Origin: Apium graveolens
Lineage: Eukaryota > Streptophyta > Magnoliopsida > Apiales > Apiaceae
Assembly: GCF_009905375.1 (NCBI RefSeq)
Contig: NC_133657.1
Location: 42,217,853 to 42,281,852 of the forward strand
Length of the DNA stretch: 64,000 bases
Direction of reading: 5' to 3'
The translations under genes and the position numbers were made by a program. Below the pieces are notes generated by a model. It had not been told where the DNA came from, did no database searches, and saw only the letters and a program-made list of their open reading frames with translations. Position 1 is the stretch's first letter. Each line of letters opens with the position of its first letter. Shown in pieces: positions 21,211 through 31,677 of the stretch.

Positions 21211-23850
21211 CACTAGAGCCAACCACGCATGTATCTAATACTCATGGAACTAGTATGACCATCGTGCTTCTGCTGCGATAAAGCCATAGTCGGTGGGTCT
21301 GCAACACTATCATTACTAAGCACTATACATTTATACTCTTTGATCATTAATCTCATTAATAAGGTGATATCGCTTAAGGACTTTCCTAAACAGTCTCCTT
21401 GGTTGTTTAAAAAAATATCAATATATTCGGCTTTCATTATAGAATCATCAATGTTCTTGCTGTGAACTATTCAAGCTAACATCAATTATATTTAGACAAA
21501 ACAAAAAACAGACATAAACACATAATCATCCATGTCTGTCCAAAAATTAGGTTCAGAAACTAGCATCAGTATAACCCTTTACAACTAGTTCCCTATCTTC
21601 TCCATTCACCAGAATAAATCTTTAGTCCTCTTTAAGTACTTAAGAATATTCTTGAAAACTATTCAGTGACCCTCACATGGATTAGACTGGTATCTGATCG
21701 TCATGCTCAAAGCATACGAAACATCGGGATAAATACATATCATTGTACACATTATAGATCCAATTGCTGACGCATCTGGAACTTTCTCAAACGGCCCTTA
21801 TCATCTAATGATTTAGAGGGCAATTACCTTTCGAGATCACTATCCCATGAGACATCTAAATATATCCTTTCTTTGTCTCTTGCATCATAAAATGATGTAA
21901 TACTTTATCAATGTATGTACTCCGACTAGGTCGATTAATCTCTTCAATCTATCTCTATAGATTTTGATCCCTAATATATAGGTAGCATCACCTATGTCTC
22001 ATCAAGAAACTATTTCTCAACCAAGTCTTAACAGCCTATAGAGAAGGTATGTCATTCCATATTTGTTATATGTCATCTACATATAATATTAGGAATATCA
22101 AATGGCGCCCACTAACCTTCTTGCAAACACATGGTTCATCTTCTTTTGGAATAAAGCCAAACTCTTTGACCATTTTATCAAAATTAATATTCATTCTCCT
22201 TTAGGCTTGCTTCAATCTATAAATAGATAGAAGCAACTTACAAACTATCTTAACAAACTTTGGATCGACAAAACCCTCAGGTTGTATCATATATACATCC
22301 TCTTCAAGGCTCCCATATAAGAAAACAGTTTCAACATCCATTTTCCAAATCTCATAGTCAAAGTAAACAAGTATTGACAACAAAATCCTGATGGAATTGA
22401 CCATAGCAACTGGTGAAAAAGTCTAATCATAGTCTATACCATGAATTTGTTTGAAACATTTTGCCACTAGTCACACCTTATAGGTCTTTACTTTACCATC
22501 CATGTTCATTTTCTTCTTGAAAACCCACTTGCACCCTATAGGTTTTACCTCTTCTAGTGGATAAACTAAAGTCAATAATTTATTTTGATACATGGATTCC
22601 ATCTCGGATTTCATGGCCTCTAGCCATCTTTTGGAGTCTGGACTGTTCATAGCATCTTGGTAGGTGAGAGGCTTATCATTATCTGTAAGCATCACATCAC
22701 CATCTTGAGTCAAAGAAATCCATAATTTCTCCCGGACTCATGGTGAATCCTACTAGATCTACGAATAACCTGTGTTTCCTGAACATGATTACTTTCAACA
22801 ATTTGATGTACATCCTGATCTTATTCCAACTCTGGTTCAATGTTATCATGTCGTTCTCGATCTTCATCGAGATGTATTATCCTCCCACTGATTTTCTTAG
22901 AAAGTATATCTCCCTCAAGAAATACAGCGGCCCGAGCAACAAACACTTTGTTCTCGGAAGGAATATTAAATTATACCCTAGTCTCGCTTGGGTATCCCAC
23001 AAAATAGCATCTATCTAATTTTGGTCCAAGCTTGTCAGAGCCTAAACATTTTACAAACGCTTCACGTCCCCAAATTTTCATAAATGACATGTTATGACAT
23101 TTATCACTCTATATCTCATACGGAGTATTTTGATCCGCTTTAGTCAGAACTTGGTTAAGTGTATATACAACCGTTTCTAGAGCATAACCCTAGAAACTGA
23201 ATGGAAGATCTGCTTGACTCATCATCGATCGCACTATGTCCAACAAGGTATGAATTCTCCTCTCAGAATCTCTATTCTATTGAGGTGTTTTAGAAGGAGT
23301 AAGTTGTGATATAATATCACATTCTTTCAAGAAACTCTTGAATTTGAGGCTTAAGTATTCTCCTCTAGGATCTGATTGTAAAACTTTTATACTTTTACCT
23401 TGTTTGCTTTTCTACTTCGTCCTTATATTCTTTGAACATTTTAAAAGAATCGGATTTATTCTTCATAAGAACCACATATCCATATCTACTGAAATCATCA
23501 GTAAATGTTATGAAGTAGTATAAGCCACCCATTGCCATCGTACACATTCGACCATATACATCATTATGTACAAGTCCTAATCGTTCGGTGGCCCTTTCAC
23601 CTGATTAGGTAAAAGAAGCTTTAGTCATTTTGACAATGAGACAAAGTTCGCATCTTTCGTATGATTCAAAATGAAACTTATCCAAGTATCCATCTATATG
23701 TAACTCAGAAATGTGTTTCTCATTAATATGGCTTAACAATAATGCTAGAGGTAATGTTTGATTTGAGTTATCTTAGAACATAAAAATTGTTACCTAATTG
23801 TGCAACATTATAAGCCTTGTCATTATAATAGAATAAACAACTATTATTTA
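21211..23850 (-). pseudogene. Copia E pol: integrase, reverse transcriptase, RNase H
   Basis: Reading the minus strand from 23850 down: an integrase core tail (FKEYKDEVE region about 23450-23330), the copia segment ending NTPYEI with GYPSET near 22980, the reverse transcriptase start (22713-22471: DSKRWLEAMKSEM, GCKWVFKKK), then VETVFLYGSLEEDVYM and SIYRLKQA (22404-22201), and the YIDKVL/MSHGI part near 21900. Stops and frameshifts are dense and no segment exceeds about 80 codons. In a working element this would be the polymerase and integrase polyprotein. Confidence 0.85.
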
Positions 23851-24800
23851 TTTAATTAAAATGAAAACCTTTCTTTTCCTGACAAGAAATTGATTTAATG
23901 TATCTGCTAAAGGCAGGCAAGTAATAACGATTTATCAAGTTCTCAATCTTGCCTTCTGGGAAAAAATAGGTATCGAGTTCCTTCAACTAGAGCAATAACT
24001 TTTGCTCAAATTCTAACCAGATAACTGAAGCTTGACCATTTATGGTCTTCTTCTTTAGATCTTCCAAACAAGCTTGACAATTTAACTTCCAATCATCCAG
24101 TTATTTCCACAGAAGGTGACAATCAACTCCTTTAGCAACACCGCTACCAGGCTTCAAAATTCCTTTGGGATTGGACTTTGGTTTGGCACCGAATAAGATC
24201 AAATCTTCACCTTGCCTATCCACTTTCCTTTCCCATTTAAATTCCATGTGTACACCATCAATCTGGACGTAATTCATGCCTTTACAATGTTATTTTCAGC
24301 AGTTCTAAACATGCCTAACAACTGAGTGAGTGTTCTGTTTATCTCTTCCTTTTGTTCTTAACAAACTGAGAATAGAAGTTGGTCAAAGATTGTTTGATCA
24401 AATCAAGCCGGGTCTCTAGACCATTCTTGAAACCCAAATTATCAAGGTACATATACCTATCATCTTTAGAACATGTGGTCCAACCAAATATCATTCTCCC
24501 ATTAATGCAAAAGTATGGTGCCTTATTATTATCAAATCTTTCTGATGAGCCTATCCTCCAAACATCCTTTGAAGGTGCTCAATCATATCATAAGCATCAT
24601 TATGCTCTTGTTGCTTCTAAAGCTCAGCACTCATAATTACAAGCATGAGACATGAAACATCAGCTGCATAATCAATTTGCTTCTGGTAAGCATTTTGTTC
24701 AGCACATTTCACATTCTCAGCTAGAAGAAATAAGGGAGGGGTTTGAGTGACATCCTTGAACCCGGGGATAATCCTCAAGTTCCCATGTCAATTGAGGAAA
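23851..24800 (-). pseudogene. Copia E gag remnant
   Basis: A zinc-knuckle remnant (W-x-LNCQACLEDLKKK pattern) lies near 24110-24060 on the minus strand with the upstream cysteine pair damaged. The region above it (24800-24200) translates in broken frames as gag-like helices. The call rests mainly on position before integrase and on the knuckle tail. Confidence 0.6.
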
Positions 24801-26705
24801 TTATTTCATGTCAGCTTGTCCTTCTCAAGGACTATTACATAGAGAAGTTATTTGTGTTATTTGTCATTTGATATCTAGAATATTAAAGTGCATAAAATGA
24901 CTTAGTCTACAAATGATCATTAAATTATGTTCAAGTGATTATTCATATATATATATATATATTCGCAATATATATCTCCCACTATTTTTACCAAATCAAT
25001 AGCCCTAACTATTAATTCGGAACAAATATCTTCAATATTCTTTCTAGTGAGCCAAGATTCATATTTCACCATGCGTTAGGTCAGCTTTGGCTTTTCTCCT
25101 AAAACATGATTATTTAAGTAGACAACATTTGTCAATTATATCAACTATATAACTCTTGGATAGCTTGGTGGAACAATATTTTTCCATATTTATCTAAAAA
25201 ATCTCGCCCAACTCTAATGTTCACAATCCTATTGTGGTAACTTAGTTAAGTCAAACCCAATAGTATCAATATACTTCAACACATCTCCCACGATAGGTAG
25301 GAGTACTTCGCTTTGGCGAACCCACTCCTTGTCGATCTAGGGGTTAACACATTGGACTCATTGGAAGGCATCTGATCAACTTAATATTAACTTTAAGGTT
25401 TTGTTAATTTTAAAATGATCATGATCCCATCATAATGAGATTCCCAATTTTTTCTTGAATAAAATACTTCAAATCAATATTCGTCAATGATTTGATTTCC
25501 AGGTAGTGAGGGAGTCATAACGGTCTCACTTAAAACCCACAACCTTACAAGTACAATGAACTCGCTTTTGACAAAATCGCCCCATGTCAAAAATAAAGAA
25601 AATTTATATTTTATTCCGTGTTTCATAAACACGAGAATCTCATAATCTTTTGTTCATTTTAAAATCTTGAGTCATTACAGATTTTATCTTTTTTAGCAAG
25701 CATGTCATGGGTGTCGTATCTAATACATACATCCTTAATCTAATTAAGCATGCATCTTTATAAACTACTCTACACAGACATTCATCATATGCGTATATAT
25801 ATGTAAAGTGCAATAAATAAACGTGGTTGGTTATTCCTTCATCCTATATGATCTTCATCAAGCTAATGACAAAGATCTAGGTCAATCTAAGATGAAAAGT
25901 AAATAAAAGCTAACTATTACATGTCTCTTTTCTTGTATTGCTTCCTTGGATGGCCACCATGTCAAATTACTTTTCCTTGATCTTTAAATCTTGATGTCTT
26001 TATGTACATTATGAGAATGATATATAAAACTAATGAACTTACAAGAAGAACTCGAGTTACATTCGAGATTTACTAATTACAAGATCGAATGACATGGAAG
26101 CCGTATTTAAGAAACCAAAATCATTAACCTAAGGTCATAAGCTATAACCATCCACCATGCTCAATTAACACATAAGAACATGTTGGAAGACATAATCTGA
26201 TCTTAACATATCATACCCATCATGATCTAATCATAAAAACCAAATATGAAAAGAATCAGAAAAATTTGAAATTAAATCAGATAGCTATAAATCACAGATT
26301 ACAGGGTCTTAACGATGTCAAATGCCTTAAAGATCAATCGATGATAGCTTAAGTTATCAGTTCCGGTCAGACGCTCGATTCCATATGAAATAGCGTATTA
26401 GTTTGCCAAAATCGGACACCAGACCCAGATTTCAACAAATCCGCTGCATCCAATTCAGAATCGTATCAAATATGATTCATATAATAAAAACAAACACAAA
26501 ACATGTATATATCAGTATATATACATATTATATAATCATCATATGATTATACAACTCTCATGAATATCATATATTCAAAACATATATAAACATAACAACA
26601 TGTAAATTATACAAAATCGCATACATAACAGTCATGGAATATTGTATACATGTTATCATCATAAAACCAGTAAACACATAAATGAATTAAACACTTTCGC
26701 AAGTA
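24801..26705 (-). other. Untranslated leader of copia E
   Basis: This is noncoding on both strands by eye. It carries a TA run at 24945-24962 and further AT-rich sequence at 26500-26660. It separates gag from the primer site and is long for a copia leader. No inserted element border was found in it. Confidence 0.5.
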
Positions 26706-26717
26706 GATCTGATGTCA
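26706..26717 (-). other. Degenerate primer binding site of E
   Basis: The + sequence GATCTGATGTCA matches the reverse complement of the initiator-Met site at 9 of 12 bases and abuts the LTR start TGAAGGG at 26719. Confidence 0.6.
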
Positions 26718-26718
26718 T

Positions 26719-28272
26719 TGAAGGGTTTCGGGCACATAAACGCAACGGAAACAGTAATTAAAAACGTGAAAAACCAGAATTTTTGAAACCCACCGCAGGA
26801 TCCATGCGAAAAAACAAATATTTAATTTGTAGATCAGATTGTTTATGTTGAGAATATTTACAAATTGGTTGAATAATGTAGATCCAAAGATTGTTCAATC
26901 ACCACGCATCCCGCTCTCGCGATATACGCTCTATCGGTATCCATACGAATGCTTGAACTCAAGGATTGGATGTGTAATAGCACAAAATCGTTTCTTCTTA
27001 CTCTCTCCGTCTTCTCTCTTGGTGGCTAGGGTTTTAGTAAAATTCTTGCACAGAAACTCAGCCACAAGAGATATTATATAAAGAGTAGAAAAACGAATTA
27101 TAACTCTTAACTAATTGGGAGTTATTATTAATTCAAATTTCCTACTTGTATAATAATTAAGTCATGCTTAATTATTTAACAACTGAATTGCATAATTAAT
27201 ATTAATAAATTCGAATATCATTATTTATCTAATTAATTAAGTCATACATATTTAGTATTATAAATAATTAGAATTACTTTAATATAATTTAAATCCAATT
27301 TAAATTAAATAATCCTTCAATCATTTTTTGTGTGTGACCCTATAGGTTATTATTACGTTGGCAACGAATTTTAAATCTAATTTAAAATCGTAAGCAATGA
27401 GCGGCATCTAGTAATACATCATTGCTACCCAAGTAATAATAATTGAATCGGTGATCGATTAAACTTTTCGTGAATAATGTAAAATGTAATATAATCCCTT
27501 TAACCACATATTATAAATTAAACTAGAGGCATGTAATGTGTCATCCTCATCAATATTTAAACCAGGTTTTCTTGATCAATGAGTAGACTATCATATCAAA
27601 TCAACATTTGAGTGTGGCCACGCATTTCATAGTCCAGCTCACACAAGAGACCAATAATATCACTCCTAAAATTAGGAGGGTTAAATCCTTTCTAGATCAT
27701 TCATATTTCTCATACGATTCATAATATATCTGAAATACACTTTTATCATTACCCGGTCAAAGGTAACTTTTAATGGAATCAATGTATATTAATTTTCGTA
27801 TAGAAATATAATGACTTCAGGTCCAAGGACCATTACATCATTATCACTGTGAGAATTACTTATGACACAACATACATGTATAATCTCACATTGGGTTTGT
27901 CCAACACCATGTACATTTACATATGCATGTGTTTTTGACTTTAGTATCACTATACCTATGATCAATGAGATATGATCATTAGTCAACAAACACACTAGTC
28001 TTAATGCATTATTATTGTCCTTTAATAATAACACTCGACTAGGGACCTTTAGGAATATTGATACTATTCTCATAATCTCATTTCTAAGTCACGTACTTAG
28101 AGATATAGAATTGCATATCATATTCCAAGGACATTTATTAATCTAAATTTATATCGCAGTAAATTAAGAACTAATAAATTATAAAGGGAATAATCGATAG
28201 AACATAGACATTAATAATCCTAATATCTTAAACTAAAACATCATAGTGTTGTCTAGGGCATAAACACTAACA
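26719..28272 (-). repeat. 5' LTR of E (1.55 kb)
   Basis: On + it runs from TGAAGGGTTTCGGG to AACACTAACA. Its left part resembles 61687-62400 (element I), including GCACATAAACGCA, CCGCAGGATCCAT and the TGTGACCCTATAGGTT block, so E and I are related copia families. Confidence 0.87.
27073..27082 (-). promoter_or_regulatory. Putative TATA box in E's LTR
   Basis: TTTATATAAT on the minus strand; I has TATAAATA at the corresponding place (about 62016-62023). Confidence 0.4.
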
Positions 28273-28420
28273 TTAGCTATATTACCTCCAGTTGTGACAG
28301 TTGCACCTCTGCGAGCTATTCCACCCCCTGATATGAGATCACCTATTTGAGGACCCCCACATACTGGTTCTGACTCTACAGGACATTTAGTTAAGGGTGC
28401 ATCCTTCCAGTTTACTCTCA
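28273..28420 (+). pseudogene. Diverged chromovirus leader-ORF fragment
   Basis: Translated from 28273 it reads LAILPP, then AIPPPDMRSPI, a TGA, GPPHTGSDS and ASFQF. It aligns residue for residue with the leader ORF of B (LAILPP, AIPPPGMRPPI, GPPPADS, PFQF) with one one-residue gap. Its left edge is exactly E's LTR end and its right edge runs into the gag of copia H. It is the only piece of a third chromovirus in view, and E probably inserted into it. The flanking junction with H has no LTR, so it is a deletion scar. Confidence 0.72.
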
Positions 28421-28427
28421 GAGACCA

Positions 28428-29437
28428 ATGAAGGTAGTTGTTTCGATTGTAGGAGAACCAGAGAAGATGATAGACAAAGACAGAAAGGACTACTCTCCTG
28501 AAGATATCTCATCTATTATAAAGGATGCTAAGATAAGATATATCATGCACAATAGTCTTGATAGTGTTATGTCCAATAGAGTCATTGGATGTAAGATAAC
28601 AAAAGAGCTATGGGATCCTTTAGAAGTAAAGTGTCAAGGTACAACTGCTATCAAGAAGAACAGGAGGACAGTACTTATTCAAGAATATGAGCACTTTGAC
28701 TCAAGGGACAATGAGTCCTTAACTGAGATCTATGACAGATTTCAGAAGTTGCTGAATGACTTATTCCTTGTAAACAAAGAATATGATTTGGAGGACTCAA
28801 ACTTGAAGTTCCTACTTTCTCTCCCTGAAAAGTGGGACTTTAAAGTCACATCAATAAGGGATATCTATAAACTTGATATCACGCCTCTAGATGAGATCTA
28901 CGGAGTTTTAAAAACTCATGAACTAGAGATGGAGCAAAGAAGCAAGAGGAAAGGATCAAAAGCTAGAGCAGTTGCACTCAAGGTTGAAGAGAAGCCAAAG
29001 GAGAAAGCTAGGAGGAAAAGCTACTCCAAAGGGAAAGCCATGATTGCAAAGTCAGATACTGAATCATCAAATTTTGATGATGACTCAAATACTGACGCTG
29101 AATCAGATACTGACAGTGATCATAACAACAATGAAGATATGGATCAAATGGCTTCCCTACTGGTTAAAAGTTTTAAGAAGATGGTCTACAGAAACTTCAA
29201 TAAAGGGAGAAGATTTTCCAGAAAAGTTTCCAGTTCCTCAAACTCTGATAAGAGGAACAACAGAAGAAATACTGATAGGAAGGAATCTAGATCTGGAAAA
29301 TTTAACAAGTCAAAAGAGAAATGTTATAAATGTGATGGACTTGGACACTTTGCAGCTGACTGAAGAAAACCCAGAGCTGAGAAGAAACAAGCTTTGATCT
29401 CAAAGAAGAGAAACTGGGATGATTCAGATGATGGGAT
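28428..29437 (+). pseudogene. Copia 'H' gag, first part
   Basis: The 311 codons from 28428 lack the usual gag N-terminus; the ATG used is simply the first after the junction. Seen in order: a copia gag core (ITKELWDPLEVKCQG, LPEKWDFKVTSIRD), a basic then strongly acidic Ser/Asp region (about residues 170-240), a lysine/arginine stretch, and a zinc knuckle CYKCDGLGHFAAD whose last cysteine is TGA (29361-29363). After that stop the frame goes on through KKQALISKKRNWDDSDDG and is interrupted at 29438 by insertion L. The long gag with several knuckles resembles SIRE-type copia elements, an inference. Confidence 0.87.
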
Positions 29438-29989
29438 TGTTAGGTCCAAATGTACATACAAAGGGGGGTGAATGTATGTTCTTCATTTTCTAAAATTAAT
29501 TGCAGCGGAAAATAAACCTCGAAAACGAAATAAACAAACACAAAGAGATTCACGGCATAATTCTTATTATTAAGAAATTAAACCATATAGGTTTACTTAC
29601 AACTCCGAATATAAATAATTCGAAGCAAAAATATAGAGAGAATTAAAATAATAGCTATGAATCTAAGGTTCTATCTATCACTCTAAGAATTTAAAACTTC
29701 GATCAAAAGGTATTAAGTACAATCAAGAAAGGTTTAAATAATGAGTGTTACAAGTTTGTAAGGCTTTAATTGGCGTGAAACAAATTGGACATGACCTCCC
29801 CTTGTCAAATCAAGTTTTTTAAAGTGAGCTGAGATAAAACTTCAAGAGTTTCGCACTGTAAAAATGGAGGAGTTAGTTTCCAATTTGCTGCTGATTTGAT
29901 TATTTAGATTGGTAGGGGGGAGAGAGAAGAGGGACAAGTGGCACAACCAGGACCAAGTAATTTTAAATTCACCGCTTGCAATAATTAAC

Positions 29990-30270
29990 TTGCGACCTGA
30001 ATTTTTGTCAACCCGCGCCTTGATTCTTTTTATCCCGTGACTTAAATTTGTAGACAACCCGCGACTGAGAATATACTCGTGCACACAAAGTTAAGCTGCG
30101 ACTAATAATTAGTCCACCAACCTGCGCTTTTAATATTTTAGGAGTAACCTGCGATGTAGTATTTCATTCAGTCAACTGGCGACAGGAGGAATCATAACTG
30201 TTTTGCCTTAGTTTCATTTGCAAGCTGCGACGACCTCTTTTATTCTTATAAAATTCAACAACCTGCGACT
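29990..30270 (+). repeat. GCGAC-centred motif array in L
   Basis: About ten copies of a C/T-C/T-GCGAC/T core, often preceded by AAC, start near 29990, 30013, 30034, 30058, 30094, 30121, 30148, 30175, 30224 and 30262. Many steps are 21-27 bp. Confidence 0.65.
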
Positions 30271-30828
30271 CAATTTAACAAAAAAAAATGCCATCTTGTT
30301 TTCCTTTTCCATGTTGTTAAGCTGTGACAAAATTGTTGTTGCTTTTCTTTTTATTGCACAAAACAAACAACCGGCAGATATCTTTGATTTAATTAAATTG
30401 TACCACATGCACATGCAGGTGCACATGCAGGTACATGGCTGTACCTATACGCGGAAAATACAGGCGCCTAGGAAGCTGTTGTGCCTCCCATGCGCGAAAT
30501 AAAGAAGAGGAGGACTCTGCGTGTTCCACACGCACGCACGCGTGGGGGGAGTCTGGACGAAATGAGCTCGACCTGCCATTTTCAGTCTTGTACAATTTTT
30601 GTATCTTCATTTTCTTTGAATTGTTTTGAAGATGCAGATGTACTGTTTTCTTCTGCACACTTTTTGTTCTTTTGTTTTATGATTGCACCAAAAACCGAAG
30701 CTGCCAATTCTCAAAAGAAATGTACAGGCTGCATTCTTGTTTCCTCTCTTTCATTTTATTTCATAGAATATTGTATATATGCAAGTAAGAAAAAAACTGG
30801 CTGGTTAATTAAACAAACATTTGACATT

Positions 30829-31016
30829 TAAAATAAATAAATAAATAAATAAATTGTGAATTTATTTATTTAAATAAATTCAAACATTAATTTTAATAAT
30901 ATTAATATTAAATTAAATAAATAAATCTTTTGAGATTAATTTATTCATTTAATAAAAATTCAATTTTAAATTTATTTATTTTAAGATCAAATTGTGATTT
31001 AAAATTAAATAAATAA
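30829..31016. repeat. AAAT/ATTT simple-sequence block in L
   Basis: Alternating runs of AAATAAAT and ATTTATTT form several inverted pairs. No coding sequence is present. Confidence 0.8.
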
Positions 31017-31607
31017 ATGAGATGATTTTCATTTATTCATTTAATAAAAAATCAGTCATTGATTTAAAAATAAATCCAGTAAATCATCGGGCTGTACTTC
31101 TCTATATCTTCAGGCCTTCTAATCTCCGGAATTTTGTACCTCAACATATTTCCAGACGTCTCGAGTACAAAAACCACTTAACAGTATTTTTAAAAATAAT
31201 ACTCCATTTCCTTTCATAGATCACTGACGTCTCGTGCAAGGGACTGCTTCACAGACGACTAGTTCCGCTCTCAGGCCTTCGTATTATACCCGTATAAGCC
31301 ACTGTTAAGTCTTCTACCAAATATAACCAACTACACTAGGAACCCTTGAGGTCTTCGCACTGATTCTGACAACTGCTTCGAATGACTCCAACCTTATTCT
31401 TTCAATGCCTGAACTTATTAATGAACTTCATACGGATCACTGTCGACGTCTTCTTCGCTGCAACTAACAAAACCTTTTGTGCATATACCCAATAAATAAT
31501 TTGTACTGATCCTAGTGGAAAATAGATTATTTCAAAGTTCTTGTTCTATGTTGAGTTATCCAAGCCAGTATTGTTGAGATAAATATACATCTTCAATCTT
31601 GCTCAAC

Positions 31608-31677
31608 TGGGATCAATTATGCTCTCATGGAAAATGCTAATGTTGAGGCTGATAATACTGAATTAAAGGTACCTCAG
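31608..31677 (+). pseudogene. Copia H gag, short middle exon-like piece
   Basis: These 70 bases carry the gag frame INYALMENANVEADNTELKV. They lie between insertion L and element M. The frame joins to the left across L and to the right across M without loss, apart from the duplicated target bases. Confidence 0.85.
31673..31677. repeat. Left target-site duplication of M (CTCAG)
   Basis: CTCAG directly precedes M's TG start, and the identical pentamer follows M's CA end at 45654-45658. Confidence 0.95.

Larger units (their letters stand above)
20989..28272 (-). mobile_element. Ty1/copia element 'E'
   Basis: On the minus strand the order is 5' LTR (26719-28272), degenerate primer site, leader, gag, protease/integrase, reverse transcriptase/RNase H, polypurine tract, and a 3' LTR truncated to about 210 bp. 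The right flank is a chromovirus leader scrap and the left flank is copia D. These do not match, so a deletion has removed most of the 3' LTR together with the original left flank. Coding frames are heavily decayed. The IDKVL, MQETKKG and MSHGI blocks suggest a Tork/Ivana-like copia, but I am not sure of the lineage. Confidence 0.85.
29438..31607. mobile_element. Noncoding insertion 'L' in copia H gag (2.17 kb)
   Basis: H's gag frame stops at ...GATGATGGGAT (29437) and resumes with GGGATCAATTATGCT (31609 onward), so this block is an insertion flanked by the direct repeat TGGGAT (29432-29437 and 31608-31613). It starts TGTTAGGTCC like an LTR but does not end in CA. It has no believable protein; the open frames near 30218-30831 overlap on both strands and resemble nothing. 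It may be a solo LTR with a damaged end or a non-autonomous element. Inside are a GCGAC motif array (29990-30270), a CACATGCAGGT duplication near 30407-30432, and AAAT-type simple repeats. Confidence 0.7.

Noticed and set aside
22740..23018. 92-codon ORF on +
   Set aside because: It is antisense to copia E's pol; the sense frame shows the recognisable domain.
30218..30831. Overlapping ORFs on both strands in insertion L
   Set aside because: They overlap in several frames, are Cys/Ser/Phe-rich by composition and match nothing. A real small gene cannot be excluded, but there is no support.
29430..31615. hAT-type 8-bp duplication around L
   Set aside because: Only 6 of 8 bases match and no terminal inverted repeats are visible.
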